Positions 1-9,040 of a stretch of 64,000 nt of DNA are shown piece after piece (the stretch's first letter is position 1; each line of letters begins with the position of its first letter). Below the pieces are notes generated by a model. The model was not told the origin of the DNA. It worked only from the letters and a program-made list of their open reading frames with translations, and did not search any database. The DNA comes from Aphanothece cf. minutissima CCALA 015. GTDB taxonomy: Bacteria; Cyanobacteriota; Cyanobacteriia; PCC-6307; Cyanobiaceae. The stretch lies in contig PVWP01000001.1 of the NCBI GenBank assembly GCA_003003925.1, positions 186,001 through 250,000 of the forward strand, given 5' to 3'. The position numbers were made by a program, and so were the translations under genes.

Positions 1-449
1 TGGTCGGTCGGCGGGGTCTCCCCGCCCTCGAGCAGGCGCCGGCGCTCCTCGGCCTCCCGCTCCTCGATCTGGCGGCGACGCTCCTCAATCGCGGCCGCCT
101 CCTTGTTCTGCTCCTGCTCCAGCTCGAGCAGGTCCAGATCGCCACGGATCTCGCGGGCATCGCCGCCGAAGCGCTGGCGCAGGGAATCGAGCGTCGTCCC
201 CGGGGCGGGCTGCACATCGAAGCGCTGGCTGGCTCCTTCTTCCTCGGGGCCGCCGAGGCTCAGCAGCCGCAGGCTGGCGGCGTAGCCCACGCCGAAGCAG
301 AGCCCCACGATCGCCCACAACCGCCAGTCCCAGGCGGGGCGACCCGCCGCCCGCTGCTTGCCGCCGGGGGCCGCTCCCCGGGGAGGGGCGCCGCCGGGGG
401 GGGAAGAGGGCCTGGCCGTGACCATCGACATCAGCACATGCGCTGCCAT
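1..449 (-). CDS. Membrane-anchored coiled-coil protein, C-terminus beyond window (partial)
   Basis: The gene runs off the left edge, so only about 149 N-terminal residues are visible. A Pro/Gly-rich cytoplasmic leader (residues ~10-38) is followed by one hydrophobic segment beginning WRLWAIVGLCFGVGY (~42-64). Then comes a polar stretch with TTLDSLRQRFGGDAREI and a Glu/Arg-rich heptad-like region (LELEQEQNKEAAAIEERRR) typical of a coiled coil. Three in-frame ATGs (449, 431, 425) are possible starts and none has a clear ribosome-binding site. It lies 24 bp downstream of argJ on the same strand, so cotranscription is likely. I do not recognise the family; a single-pass envelope or scaffold protein is an inference. 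Confidence 0.6.
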   Translation of the reverse strand, partial: MAAHVLMSMVTARPSSPPGGAPPRGAAPGGKQRAAGRPAWDWRLWAIVGLCFGVGYAASLRLLSLGGPEEEGASQRFDVQPAPGTTLDSLRQRFGGDAREIRGDLDLLELEQEQNKEAAAIEERRRQIEEREAEERRRLLEGGETPPTD

Positions 450-473
450 CTTGCCGCGGTGGGGCCGTTCGGC

Positions 474-1703
474 TCAGGTGGTGTAGTCGGCGTTGATGCG
501 CACGTACTGATCGGAGAGGTCGCAACCCCAGGCGCTACCGCTGCCCGGGCCCTCGCCGACCCGCAGGTGGATTTCCACCGTGTCGTCGACCAGGTAGGCG
601 CCCGCGGCGCGGGCCTTGAGGTAGGCGGAGGCCGCCGGGCGGTCGAAGGGAAGGGGCTGGCCTGACGCCATCAGCTGGTGGTCCCCCAGCCACAGGGCCA
701 CGGCGGCGGGGTCGAAGGCCACCCTTGCCCGGCCGGCGGCGGCCACGATCCGGCCCCAGTTGGGGTCGCGGCCGTGGACGGCGCACTTCACCAGCGAAGA
801 GCCAGCCACGGTGCGGGCGATGGCGCGGGCGCCGGCGTCATCGGCGCTGCCCTCCACCCGCACCTCGATCAGGCAGGTGGCGCCCTCGCCGTCGCGGGCG
901 ATCGCCCGGGCCAGGTGCTGCGACACCGCCGTCAGGCCGGCCTCCAGTGCCTCGAAGTGCTCCGGGCCCAGGGGCTCACCGGCGGCAAAGGCCAGGTATG
1001 TGTCGTTGGTGCTGGTGTCGCCGTCCACCGTGATCGCGTTGAAGGAGCGGTCCACCGCCCGCTTCACCATGTCCTGCCAGATGTCGGCCGGCACGCCGGC
1101 ATCACAGGTGAGATAACCCAGCATCGTGGCCATGTCGGGATGGATCATCCCCGAGCCCTTGGCCATGCCCCCGATCCGCAACCGGCGGCCACCCAGCTGG
1201 GCCTCCAGGGCGATCTCCTTGGCCACAAGGTCGGTGGTGAGGATCGCCTCGGCCGCCGCGCCACCGCCCGTGGGGCCGAGGGCCGCCACCAGGGGATCGA
1301 GGCCCGCCACGAGCACCTCCATCGGGATCGGCACGCCGATCACCCCGGTGGAGCAGATCAGCACCTCGTCGGGGGCCAGGTCCAGACGAGCCGCCAGCTC
1401 GGCCGTGGCCCGCAGGCTGTCGGCCAGGCCGCGTTCACCGGTGCAGGCGTTGGCCTGGCCGGAGTTGGTGAGCACCGCCCGGGCGTGGCCGCCGCCGGCC
1501 GCCAGGCGCTCGGCGCAGAGGTCGACGCAGGCGGCCCGCACCAGGGAGGTGGTGAAGCTGCCGGCACACACCGCCCCCACCGGCGCCAGCAGCAGGGAGA
1601 GATCCGGCCGGCCGGAGGCCTTCAGGCCGGCGGTGACGGCGGCGGCCAGGAAGCCCTCCGGGGCCGTGACGCCGCCGGTGATCGGGGTCCAGGGGTGGGT
1701 CAA
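474..1703 (-). CDS. argJ: Bifunctional glutamate N-acetyltransferase / amino-acid acetyltransferase ArgJ
   Basis: ArgJ transfers the acetyl group from N-acetylornithine to glutamate, and can acetylate glutamate with acetyl-CoA, in the cyclic arginine pathway. The protein shows the family landmarks: PITGGVTAPEGF at the N-terminus, LTNSGQANACTG, GGMAKGSGMIHPDMATMLGYL with the Thr of the ATML autocleavage site that splits the precursor into alpha and beta chains, and the C-terminal GCDLSDQYVRINADYTT. The open frame extends to a TTG at 1778 abutting coaE, but the first 25 residues are low-complexity and unlike the family. I start at the TTG at 1703, just before the conserved WTPITGG; a GTG at 1739 is an alternative. 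It is divergent from coaE. Confidence 0.95.
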   Translation of the reverse strand: MTHPWTPITGGVTAPEGFLAAAVTAGLKASGRPDLSLLLAPVGAVCAGSFTTSLVRAACVDLCAERLAAGGGHARAVLTNSGQANACTGERGLADSLRATAELAARLDLAPDEVLICSTGVIGVPIPMEVLVAGLDPLVAALGPTGGGAAAEAILTTDLVAKEIALEAQLGGRRLRIGGMAKGSGMIHPDMATMLGYLTCDAGVPADIWQDMVKRAVDRSFNAITVDGDTSTNDTYLAFAAGEPLGPEHFEALEAGLTAVSQHLARAIARDGEGATCLIEVRVEGSADDAGARAIARTVAGSSLVKCAVHGRDPNWGRIVAAAGRARVAFDPAAVALWLGDHQLMASGQPLPFDRPAASAYLKARAAGAYLVDDTVEIHLRVGEGPGSGSAWGCDLSDQYVRINADYTT

Positions 1704-1777
1704 GGCGATGCGGCCACTGGGGCCATCCTGAAACGGCACGCACCCGGCCCCGGCAGCGGCCGGCCCAGACTGGCCCA

Positions 1778-2440
<663 letters not shown>

Positions 2441-2976
2441 GCGCCGCCAGGGCGGCGGGATCGAGGCCGGTGCTCTGCTCACGCACCACGTGCAGGCGGG
2501 GCGTCTGCACATCGATCACCCAGTAGTGGGGAATGCCGGCCGCGCCATAGAGGCGCGCCTTGGCCTCCAGGTCGAAGGCCAGGCTGCTGTCCGCCACCTC
2601 GATCACCAGGGCGGTGTCGGCGGCGGTGGGATGGGCGTCCCAGTAGTCGTCGTCGCGGCGGGCCACCAGCGCCAGATCCGGCTCGGGCTCATCGGCCGGG
2701 CCCAGGTCGAGCGGGGCCTCCACCCGCAGCTGCAGAGGCACCGGGGGAGAGGCCGCCAGGCAGGCCTGGATGGCGGCGATCAGCCGATGAACCACCGCCG
2801 TGTGGCGTGTCCCCTTGGCGATCACCTGCAGCACCTCCCCATCGATCAGCTCCAGCCGCTGCTCGGGCACCGCATCGCAGAGCCGGTGGAACTGCTCCAC
2901 CGTGAAACGCGCGTGGCGTCTGACAGCTGCGGGGGCCGAGGTCATGGCCCAACGCTAGTCAGCGCGGACGGGTCCC

Positions 2977-4473
2977 TCAACCCTTCAGCTGCTCGCTGAG
3001 GATCCGGTTGGCCAGCTTGGGGTCGGCGCGGCCGCCGGTGCGCTTCATCAGCTGCCCGACGAAGAAGCCCTGCAGCTTGGTCTTGCCGCCGCGGAAGGCC
3101 GCCACCTCCTCCGGGTGGGCCGCCAGCAGCTCGTCGACGATGGCGGTGATCGCCGCTGGGTCGCTGATCATGCCCAGGCCGCGGGACTCCACGATCGCCG
3201 CCACCGAGCCGCCCTTCTCAAGCAGTTCGGGCAGCAGGTCCTTGGCGATCTTGCCGCTGATGGTGCCCGCCTCGATCAGCTGCACCATCTCGGCCAGCTG
3301 GGCAGGCTTGAGCGGCAGCTCGGCGATCGACAGCCGGTTGGCGTTCACGTGGGCGGCGATGTCGCCGGTGACCCAGTTGGCCACGGCCTTGGGGTCGCCG
3401 CCGGCGGCGACGGCCGCCTCGAAGTACTCGGCCATGGGGCGCTCATCGGTGAGCACCCGGGCGTCGTAGATCGAGAGTCCCAGGCTCTCGGCATAGCGGT
3501 GGCGCTTGGCGGCCGGCAGTTCGGGCAGCTCGGCCCGCCAGCTTTCCCGCTGTTCCGGGCTCACCTCGATCGGCCCCAGATCCGGGTCCGGGAAGTAGCG
3601 GTAGTCGCTGGCCCCCTCCTTGCTGCGCATGCTCTTGGTGAGCTGCTTGGCCTCATCCCAGAGGCGCGTCTCCTGCACCACCGGTTCACCGGCTTCGTAG
3701 GCCTTGATCTGGCGGGCGATCTCGAAATCGATGGCCTTCTGGATCGCCGAGAAGGAATTCATGTTCTTGATCTCCACCTTCACGCCGAAGGGGGCGTCCG
3801 GGCCGCGGCGCACGGAGATGTTGACGTCGCAGCGCAGGGAACCCTCCTGCATGTTGCCGTCGCTGACGCCCAGGTAGCGCATGATGCGGCGGATCTCCGA
3901 GGCGTACTCGGCCGCCTCCCGGCCCGTGCGCAGGTCCGGCTTGGAGACGATCTCGGCCAGGGCGACGCCGGCCCGGTTGTAATCCACCAGGGAGTGGGTG
4001 GAGCCGGCCAGGCGGTCGCTGCCGGCGTGGACGAGCTTGCCGGCGTCCTCCTCCATGTGCAGCCGCTCGATGCCCACCTTTTTGAGGTAGGTCTCCTTGC
4101 CCTTCTCGGCCACCTCCACCTCGATCCAGCCGTTCTCGGCGATCGGCTGGTCGTACTGGGAGATCTGGTAATTCTTCGGAAGATCGGGATAGAAGTACTG
4201 CTTGCGGTCGAACTTGCTGTGCTCGGCCACCTGCAGGTTGAGGGCCAGCGACGCCTTGACCGCGTACTCCAGCACCTTCTGGTTGAGCACCGGCAGGGTG
4301 CCCGGCAGACCGCACACCACCGGGTCAATGTGGGTGTTGGGATCGTCGCCGAAGCTGGTGGAGGCGGCGGTGAAGATCTTGCTGGCGGTGCCCAGCTGCA
4401 CGTGGGTCTCCAGGCCGATCACAGCCTCCCAAGCGGCTTCGCCCTTGCCTTCTGCCCTGTTCCCTTCAGCCAT
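2977..4473 (-). CDS. gatB: Asp-tRNA(Asn)/Glu-tRNA(Gln) amidotransferase subunit B
   Basis: GatB, with GatA and GatC, converts mischarged Glu-tRNA(Gln) or Asp-tRNA(Asn) to the amidated form; it holds the tRNA and performs the kinase and transamidase step. The sequence shows VIGLETHVQLGTASKIF, the NPVVCGLPGTLPVLN-type motif (here DPVVCGLPGTLPVLN), KFDRKQYFYPDLPKNYQISQ, the DYNRAGVALAEIVSKPDLR signature and a C-terminal YqeY-like tail ending NRILSEQLKG. The frame continues 17 codons upstream, but I use the ATG at 4473 (MAEGNRAEGKG), which gives the usual family length. It is divergent from thiO with a 110-bp gap. Confidence 0.96.
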   Translation of the reverse strand: MAEGNRAEGKGEAAWEAVIGLETHVQLGTASKIFTAASTSFGDDPNTHIDPVVCGLPGTLPVLNQKVLEYAVKASLALNLQVAEHSKFDRKQYFYPDLPKNYQISQYDQPIAENGWIEVEVAEKGKETYLKKVGIERLHMEEDAGKLVHAGSDRLAGSTHSLVDYNRAGVALAEIVSKPDLRTGREAAEYASEIRRIMRYLGVSDGNMQEGSLRCDVNISVRRGPDAPFGVKVEIKNMNSFSAIQKAIDFEIARQIKAYEAGEPVVQETRLWDEAKQLTKSMRSKEGASDYRYFPDPDLGPIEVSPEQRESWRAELPELPAAKRHRYAESLGLSIYDARVLTDERPMAEYFEAAVAAGGDPKAVANWVTGDIAAHVNANRLSIAELPLKPAQLAEMVQLIEAGTISGKIAKDLLPELLEKGGSVAAIVESRGLGMISDPAAITAIVDELLAAHPEEVAAFRGGKTKLQGFFVGQLMKRTGGRADPKLANRILSEQLKG

Positions 4474-4583
4474 GGTCGCGAGTCCTGCCGGCGCTGTCGG
4501 CCCCCCGCGCTCGGCCGGAGGCACTGGGGGCGATCCTAGGCAGCGGCTGGCGGCCGCTTGAATGGGGGCCTTCCGAGCTGGAG

Positions 4584-5726
4584 ATGCGCCCCCTGGCTGG
4601 CCCCCCTCCCGACGCCGAACCCGTCCTGATCCTCGGTGGCGGCCTGATGGGCCTGGCCATCGCCCACCAGCTGGCCCGTCTCGGCCGCAGCGCCACCGTG
4701 CTCAGCCGCCGCCGCAGCGAGGCGGCCGGCTTCGTGGCCGCCGGCATGCTGGCCCCCCACGCCGAGGGGCTCAGCGGGCCGATGCTGGCCCTGGGCCAGG
4801 CCAGCCTGGAGCGGATTCCGGCCTGGGTGGCCCGGATCGAGGCCGACAGCGGCTTGCCCTGTGGCCTGCGGCCCTGCGGCATCGTCGTCCCCTTCCCCGG
4901 CGCCGCCGAGCGCGACGCCTACCCCACGGCCCCCTTCGGTGAGCCCCTCGACCGGGCGGGCCTGGAACGGGAAGTGCCCGGCATCGGGCCCGCCTGGCGG
5001 GCGGGTCTGCTGTTCGCCCAGGACGGCCAGATCGACAACCGCCGCCGCCTGATGCGCGCCCTGGAGCGGGCCTGCGTGGCCCTGGGGGTGCGCTTCGAGG
5101 AGGGCACCGAGGTGCTGGAGCTGCTCACCGCAGGCGGCCGACGCCTGCGGGGGGTGCGGCTGCGCCGGGCCGAGGGGGGCGAGCACACGATGGCCGCCAG
5201 CACGGCCGTGCTCGCCTGCGGCGCCTGGAGCGGCCGGCTGCTGCCGGAGCTGCCGGTGCATCCGGTGAAGGGGCAGATGCTGTCGCTGCAGGGCCCCAGG
5301 GCCAGCCTGGGGCGGGTCGTGTTCGGGCCCGGCACCTACCTGGTGCCGCGGGAGGACGGGCTGCTGGTGGTGGGCGCCACCAGCGAGCCGCAGGCCGGCT
5401 TCGACGACGGCCTCACCCCCGAGGGCCAGAAGCAGCTGCAGACCGGCATCGCCGCCCTGCTGCCGGAGGCGGCCCTGTGGCCGCCGATGGAGCGCTGGTG
5501 GGGCTTCCGCCCCGGCACCCCCGACGACGCACCGCTGCTGGGCCCCGGACCGATCGAGGGGCTCTGGCTGGCGACGGGCCACCACCGCAACGGCGTGCTG
5601 CTGGCGGCGATCACGGCGGAGCGGATCGCTGCGGCGATCACCGCGGCCGGCTCCGGGACAGACGTGGCGGCCGACGCCCTGCTGGCGCCCTTCCGCTGGG
5701 ACCGGCCGTTCCCGGCGGCGGCCTAG
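4584..5726 (+). CDS. thiO: Glycine oxidase ThiO
   Basis: FAD-dependent oxidase that makes dehydroglycine (iminoglycine) for the thiazole moiety of thiamine. Evidence: the N-terminal dinucleotide-binding motif LILGGGLMGLAIAHQLARLG, AAGMLAPHAEG, the mid-protein AVLACGAWSGRLLPELPVHPVKGQM typical of ThiO/DadA oxidases, and the C-terminal GFRPGTPDDAPLLGP followed by LATGHHRNGVLLA, which closes the FAD site. Length (380 aa) is normal. In many cyanobacteria ThiO is fused to ThiG; here it stands alone. The stop overlaps the convergent cyclase gene end by 4 bp. Confidence 0.93.
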   Translation: MRPLAGPPPDAEPVLILGGGLMGLAIAHQLARLGRSATVLSRRRSEAAGFVAAGMLAPHAEGLSGPMLALGQASLERIPAWVARIEADSGLPCGLRPCGIVVPFPGAAERDAYPTAPFGEPLDRAGLEREVPGIGPAWRAGLLFAQDGQIDNRRRLMRALERACVALGVRFEEGTEVLELLTAGGRRLRGVRLRRAEGGEHTMAASTAVLACGAWSGRLLPELPVHPVKGQMLSLQGPRASLGRVVFGPGTYLVPREDGLLVVGATSEPQAGFDDGLTPEGQKQLQTGIAALLPEAALWPPMERWWGFRPGTPDDAPLLGPGPIEGLWLATGHHRNGVLLAAITAERIAAAITAAGSGTDVAADALLAPFRWDRPFPAAA

Positions 5727-7561
5727 CCAGGCCCGGCCGCCGGCCGCAGCCCCTGGAGGGCATACACCGCCAGGGGCACGGGCCAGCCCTTGATCCGGTG
5801 GCTCCCCAGGGGCAGCACCTCCAGCTCCTCCGGCAGCAGGGCCAGCAGGTCGCCGCTGACCAGGATCGGGTGCGCGGGGAACAGGCGCGTCAGCCCCTCC
5901 AGGCGGCTGGTCACGTTGACGCTGGCCCCCACGACGGTGAACTCCAGGCGCTGGGAGGAGCCCAGGTTGCCGGCGATCACTTCGCCGAAATGGAGCCCGA
6001 TCCCGTGCTTCAGCGGTGGGGTGCCCGCCGCAGCCAGCTCGACGTTGAGGGCCTCGAGCCGCTCCTGCATCGCCAGGGCCGCCCGCACCGCGGCCCGGGC
6101 CTCCTCGGCATCCCCCCGGCTGCGGGGCACCCCGAACTCCGCCATCACCGCGTCGCCGATGAACTTGTCGAGCAGGCCCTCCTGCTCCAGCACCGCCGCG
6201 GCCATGGCCTCGAAGTAGCGGTTCAGCAGGGCGAACAGCTCGGCGGGCTCCAGCACGGCGCTCAGGGGGGTGAAGCCCACCAGGTCGCTGAACAGCACGG
6301 CGCAGCGGGCCCGGCGGCCCACCGCCTGGTTCCACAGCGGCCCGGGGCTGCGCAGGATGTCGCGCAGCAGGGTGGGGGAGACGCGCCGACTCAGCACCTG
6401 GTGCAGGTAGGCCCGCTCCCGGCTCTCCGCCAGCCCCTGGCCCACGGCCCGCACCCCGCCGCCGGCCACGGGGGCCAGCAGCAGGGCCGCCAGGGGCAGG
6501 CGCAGCTGGGCCCCGGCCCACGCCGCTCCGCCGGCGAGCAGGACACCGCCCGCCAGGGCCAGGGCCAGCTGCAGGGTGCCGCCGGCACTGGCGGGGCGCC
6601 GCAGCAGCAGCCCCGCCAGGGCGCCCCAGCCCAGCAGCAGCAGCCCGTCCCCCGCCGGGGGCAGCCGCCCCAGCCCCCGGCCCTGGAGCACGTTGGCGAC
6701 GGCCACCGCCTGGATCTCGGTGCCGGCCATGGGGCCGAAGGGCGTCTCCTGCAGGTCCCCCAGGCCCGGGGCCGTGACGCCGATCAGCACCGTGCGGCCC
6801 CGCCAGGTGGACGGCGGCGCCTCCAGCAGCTTCCAGGCCGGCACGCGGGGCATGGTGCCGGCGGGGCCAGGAAAGTTGAGCCCCATCGGCGCCGGCGGTG
6901 GCGGCGCCGGCCGCACCAGGAAGGCCATCGGCCGGGGCAGGGGCGGCGGGAAGTCGCCCAGCCGGGCCTCGATCCAGCCCTGGCCCGGCACCGCCTCCAC
7001 CACCCCCCGGGGCGACTGCAGCAGGGTGGTGAGGCCGGGGGCACCCAGCGGGTGGATGGGCAGCCGCAGCCGGCTCTCCTGCACGCCCCCCTCCTCCCGC
7101 ACGCCAAAGTGGGCGGCCAGGTGCACCCGCTGGCGCCAGGGGTTCAGGGTGGCCACGAAGGCCCGGTCATCAGCGGGGCCGAAGCGGCTGGGCTGGCTGT
7201 ACTCGATGTTGAACAGCACCCGGGCCGCCCCCTGCTCGAGCACATGGGCCGCCAGCCGGGCCTGCAGGGCCCGGGGCCAGGGCCAGGGACCCATCTGGCG
7301 CCACAGCGGCGACGCCTGGCGCTCGCCCGGGGACAGCAGCTCCCCCAGCTCCAGGGAGTCGGCATCGATGGCCAGGATCACCGGGTCGGCCGGGGCGGGG
7401 CGGGTCCCCCGCAGCTGGAAGAAGGTCTGGAGGAGCTGGTCGTCGAGCAGCCGCGGCCCCTGGCCCAGGGGCGTGAGGGGCGCCCGGTCAAGGCCCGCCA
7501 GCAGGGGGGCGGCCAGGGCCAGCCACCAGAGCCGGCGCCCCAGCCCGGGCCAGGGGGACAT
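5723..7561 (-). CDS. CHASE2-domain adenylate/guanylate cyclase (class III), cyclase 1
   Basis: Membrane receptor cyclase of 612 residues. An N-terminal membrane helix (~8-24) precedes a periplasmic CHASE2 sensor (~40-300; DPVILAIDADSLELGE, WPWPRALQARL, GRTVLIGVTAPGLGDLQETPFG), then about three hydrophobic segments (~305-385) and a class III cyclase domain. Both metal aspartates are present (LFSDLVGFT and KFIGDAVMAEFG), as is EFTVVGASVNVTSRLE with the Asn/Arg pair. The usual GD is GA here. Its start overlaps the stop of the upstream FecR-domain gene by one base (TGATG at 7559-7563), so the two are very likely translationally coupled. It should raise cAMP or cGMP in response to an extracytoplasmic signal. 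Confidence 0.92.
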   Translation of the reverse strand: MSPWPGLGRRLWWLALAAPLLAGLDRAPLTPLGQGPRLLDDQLLQTFFQLRGTRPAPADPVILAIDADSLELGELLSPGERQASPLWRQMGPWPWPRALQARLAAHVLEQGAARVLFNIEYSQPSRFGPADDRAFVATLNPWRQRVHLAAHFGVREEGGVQESRLRLPIHPLGAPGLTTLLQSPRGVVEAVPGQGWIEARLGDFPPPLPRPMAFLVRPAPPPPAPMGLNFPGPAGTMPRVPAWKLLEAPPSTWRGRTVLIGVTAPGLGDLQETPFGPMAGTEIQAVAVANVLQGRGLGRLPPAGDGLLLLGWGALAGLLLRRPASAGGTLQLALALAGGVLLAGGAAWAGAQLRLPLAALLLAPVAGGGVRAVGQGLAESRERAYLHQVLSRRVSPTLLRDILRSPGPLWNQAVGRRARCAVLFSDLVGFTPLSAVLEPAELFALLNRYFEAMAAAVLEQEGLLDKFIGDAVMAEFGVPRSRGDAEEARAAVRAALAMQERLEALNVELAAAGTPPLKHGIGLHFGEVIAGNLGSSQRLEFTVVGASVNVTSRLEGLTRLFPAHPILVSGDLLALLPEELEVLPLGSHRIKGWPVPLAVYALQGLRPAAGPG

Positions 7562-8265
7562 CAGGGGGTGAGCCCGAGTTCCCGCTCCAGCACCGGCAGC
7601 GTCTCCATCGGCGCCCCGAAACCGTTGAGCAGCTCGCTGTTGCGCCGCCGCAGCCTCGCCTCGGTGGCGTCGATCCGGCGCGGGCCTTTCCAGCCGTCGG
7701 TGGTGGCCTCCAGGCGCTGGCCGCTGCTCAGCCGGTACACGGTGCCGTCATCGGCGCGCACCTCCACCTCCCCCTCCCAGCTCAGGAAGAGCACGGAGTC
7801 GGCGGTGTCCTCGATGAAGACCGTGGTGCCCTGGATCGAGGCCGTGCCCACCCGGGTCCTGATCCGCAGGGGGGTGGGACGCTTCGCCCCGGGAGCAATC
7901 CAGGCGATGATCCGGCCGCGCACCAGATCCAGCAGCGTCGGCTCGATCCGCAGCAGGGCATTGCCCCCGAGCCGGAAGCTGCGGCCATCGGCCAGCAGGA
8001 TCTGCAGCCGGCCGGGATTCTCGGTGCGCAGCACAGTGGACGGCCGCAGCACCTGGCCCACCAGGGCCGGCCGCTCCGGCGCCGCCGGCGGCATCACGTA
8101 GGCCGGCCGGGAAGGCACATCCACCACCCGGGGCACCCGGGGGGCCGCCATGGCCCCGGCGAGGGGGCCGGCGGCGGGCAGACCAAGCGCCAGCCCGACG
8201 ACCAGCATGGCCACGGGCGCCAGCTTCATCGGCCCGGGAGGCCTGAGGCTCCTGCGCAGCAGCAT
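7561..8265 (-). CDS. FecR-domain periplasmic protein coupled to CHASE2 cyclase 1
   Basis: Secreted or periplasmic protein with an N-terminal signal peptide (hydrophobic run APVAMLVVGLALGLPAAG) and a FecR fold: RIRTRVGTASIQGTTVFIED, VLFLSWEGEVEVRADDG and LSSGQRLEATTDG. FecR domains in cyanobacteria usually lack the TonB/sigma partner of FecIR and often sit beside CHASE2 proteins. Here the stop codon overlaps the cyclase start, which suggests this protein works with the CHASE2 ectodomain (inference). Two starts are plausible, ATG 8265 and ATG 8229; both leave the signal peptide intact. The open frame extends to 8400, but that part is low-complexity and overlaps ndk. Confidence 0.85.
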   Translation of the reverse strand: MLLRRSLRPPGPMKLAPVAMLVVGLALGLPAAGPLAGAMAAPRVPRVVDVPSRPAYVMPPAAPERPALVGQVLRPSTVLRTENPGRLQILLADGRSFRLGGNALLRIEPTLLDLVRGRIIAWIAPGAKRPTPLRIRTRVGTASIQGTTVFIEDTADSVLFLSWEGEVEVRADDGTVYRLSSGQRLEATTDGWKGPRRIDATEARLRRRNSELLNGFGAPMETLPVLERELGLTP

Positions 8266-8299
8266 GGCCCGGGGACCCGACGGTCCCCAGGATGGCCGC

Positions 8300-8758
8300 T
8301 CAGGGCTCGACCCGCCACACCTGGTCGGCCGGCGTCCACGCGCACAGCTCGGAGGGCTGGAACCAGAGCCCGATCTCGAAGACGGCGGTTTCCGGTGCAT
8401 CGGAGCCGTGGATGACGTTGCGGCCGATGTTCACCGCCAGGTCGCCGCGGATGGTGCCGGGTTCGGCCTCCAGGGGCTTGGTGGCACCGATCAGCTTGCG
8501 GGCGCTGGCGATCACGCCGTCGCCTTCCCACACCATGGCCACCACCGGCCCGCTGGTGATGAACTCCACCAGGCCGGCGAAGAAGGGGCGCTCCCGGTGC
8601 ACGCCGTAATGGCTCTCGGCCAGCTCCCGGCTGGGCACCAGCTGCTTGAGACCCACCAGCTTGAAGCCCTTGCGCTCGAAGCGGCCGAGGATCTCGCCCA
8701 CCAGGCCCCGCTGCACCCCGTCGGGCTTGATGGCGAGGAAGGTGCGTTCGGTGGCCAT
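8300..8758 (-). CDS. ndk: Nucleoside-diphosphate kinase
   Basis: Transfers the gamma-phosphate of ATP to NDPs through a phosphohistidine. The 152-residue protein has [20 protein letters not shown], the catalytic [12 protein letters not shown] (His117) and the C-terminal [11 protein letters not shown] 8758 is the family start; the frame is open to 8992 but carries no conserved sequence there. It lies upstream of the FecR-CHASE2 pair on the same strand with about a 34-bp gap, so read-through into that pair is possible. It shares an intergenic region with speA. Confidence 0.96.
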   Translation of the reverse strand: MATERTFLAIKPDGVQRGLVGEILGRFERKGFKLVGLKQLVPSRELAESHYGVHRERPFFAGLVEFITSGPVVAMVWEGDGVIASARKLIGATKPLEAEPGTIRGDLAVNIGRNVIHGSDAPETAVFEIGLWFQPSELCAWTPADQVWRVEP

Positions 8759-8889
8759 GGGGAAGGGAGTTCTGTTCGGGCCATCGTCCGCGCTGGGGCT
8801 GCCGCTTGGCAAGCAACCCCGTGCCCTTTCGACGGGGCGCCCGGTCGGCCGCGCCGGGGTTGCCCGTCCGGCACCGGCGCGACTCCGAA

Positions 8890-8908
8890 CCTGTACACGC
8901 TGTACAGG
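8890..8908. promoter_or_regulatory. Perfect inverted repeat CCTGTACA-CGC-TGTACAGG between ndk and speA
   Basis: An 8-bp perfect inverted repeat with a 3-base spacer lies in the 282-bp divergent ndk/speA intergenic region. It is centred about 140 bp from the speA start and 140 bp from the ndk start. The symmetry and AT/GC mix suit a dimeric regulator site better than a terminator, since no U-tract follows. The spacing between half-sites does not match the known cyanobacterial LexA box or the NtcA site (GTA-N8-TAC; here N7). The regulator is unknown. Confidence 0.45.
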
Positions 8909-9040
8909 CTCGTGGATCGGCCTCCTTCGTGGATTGGCCTCCGCCGCTGACCCGAAGCTGCCGCAACGACCAGGCCGGGGCAGCCGCCACAAGGCCCCGC
9001 CTAGATTGCCCCCTCAGGCCTGAGCCAACCCAAGGCTGCG

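Noticed and set aside
8890..8908. Palindrome as a LexA or NtcA box
   Set aside because: The two GTAC cores are 5 bases apart (LexA box has 4), and GTA-N7-TAC is one base short of the NtcA spacing.
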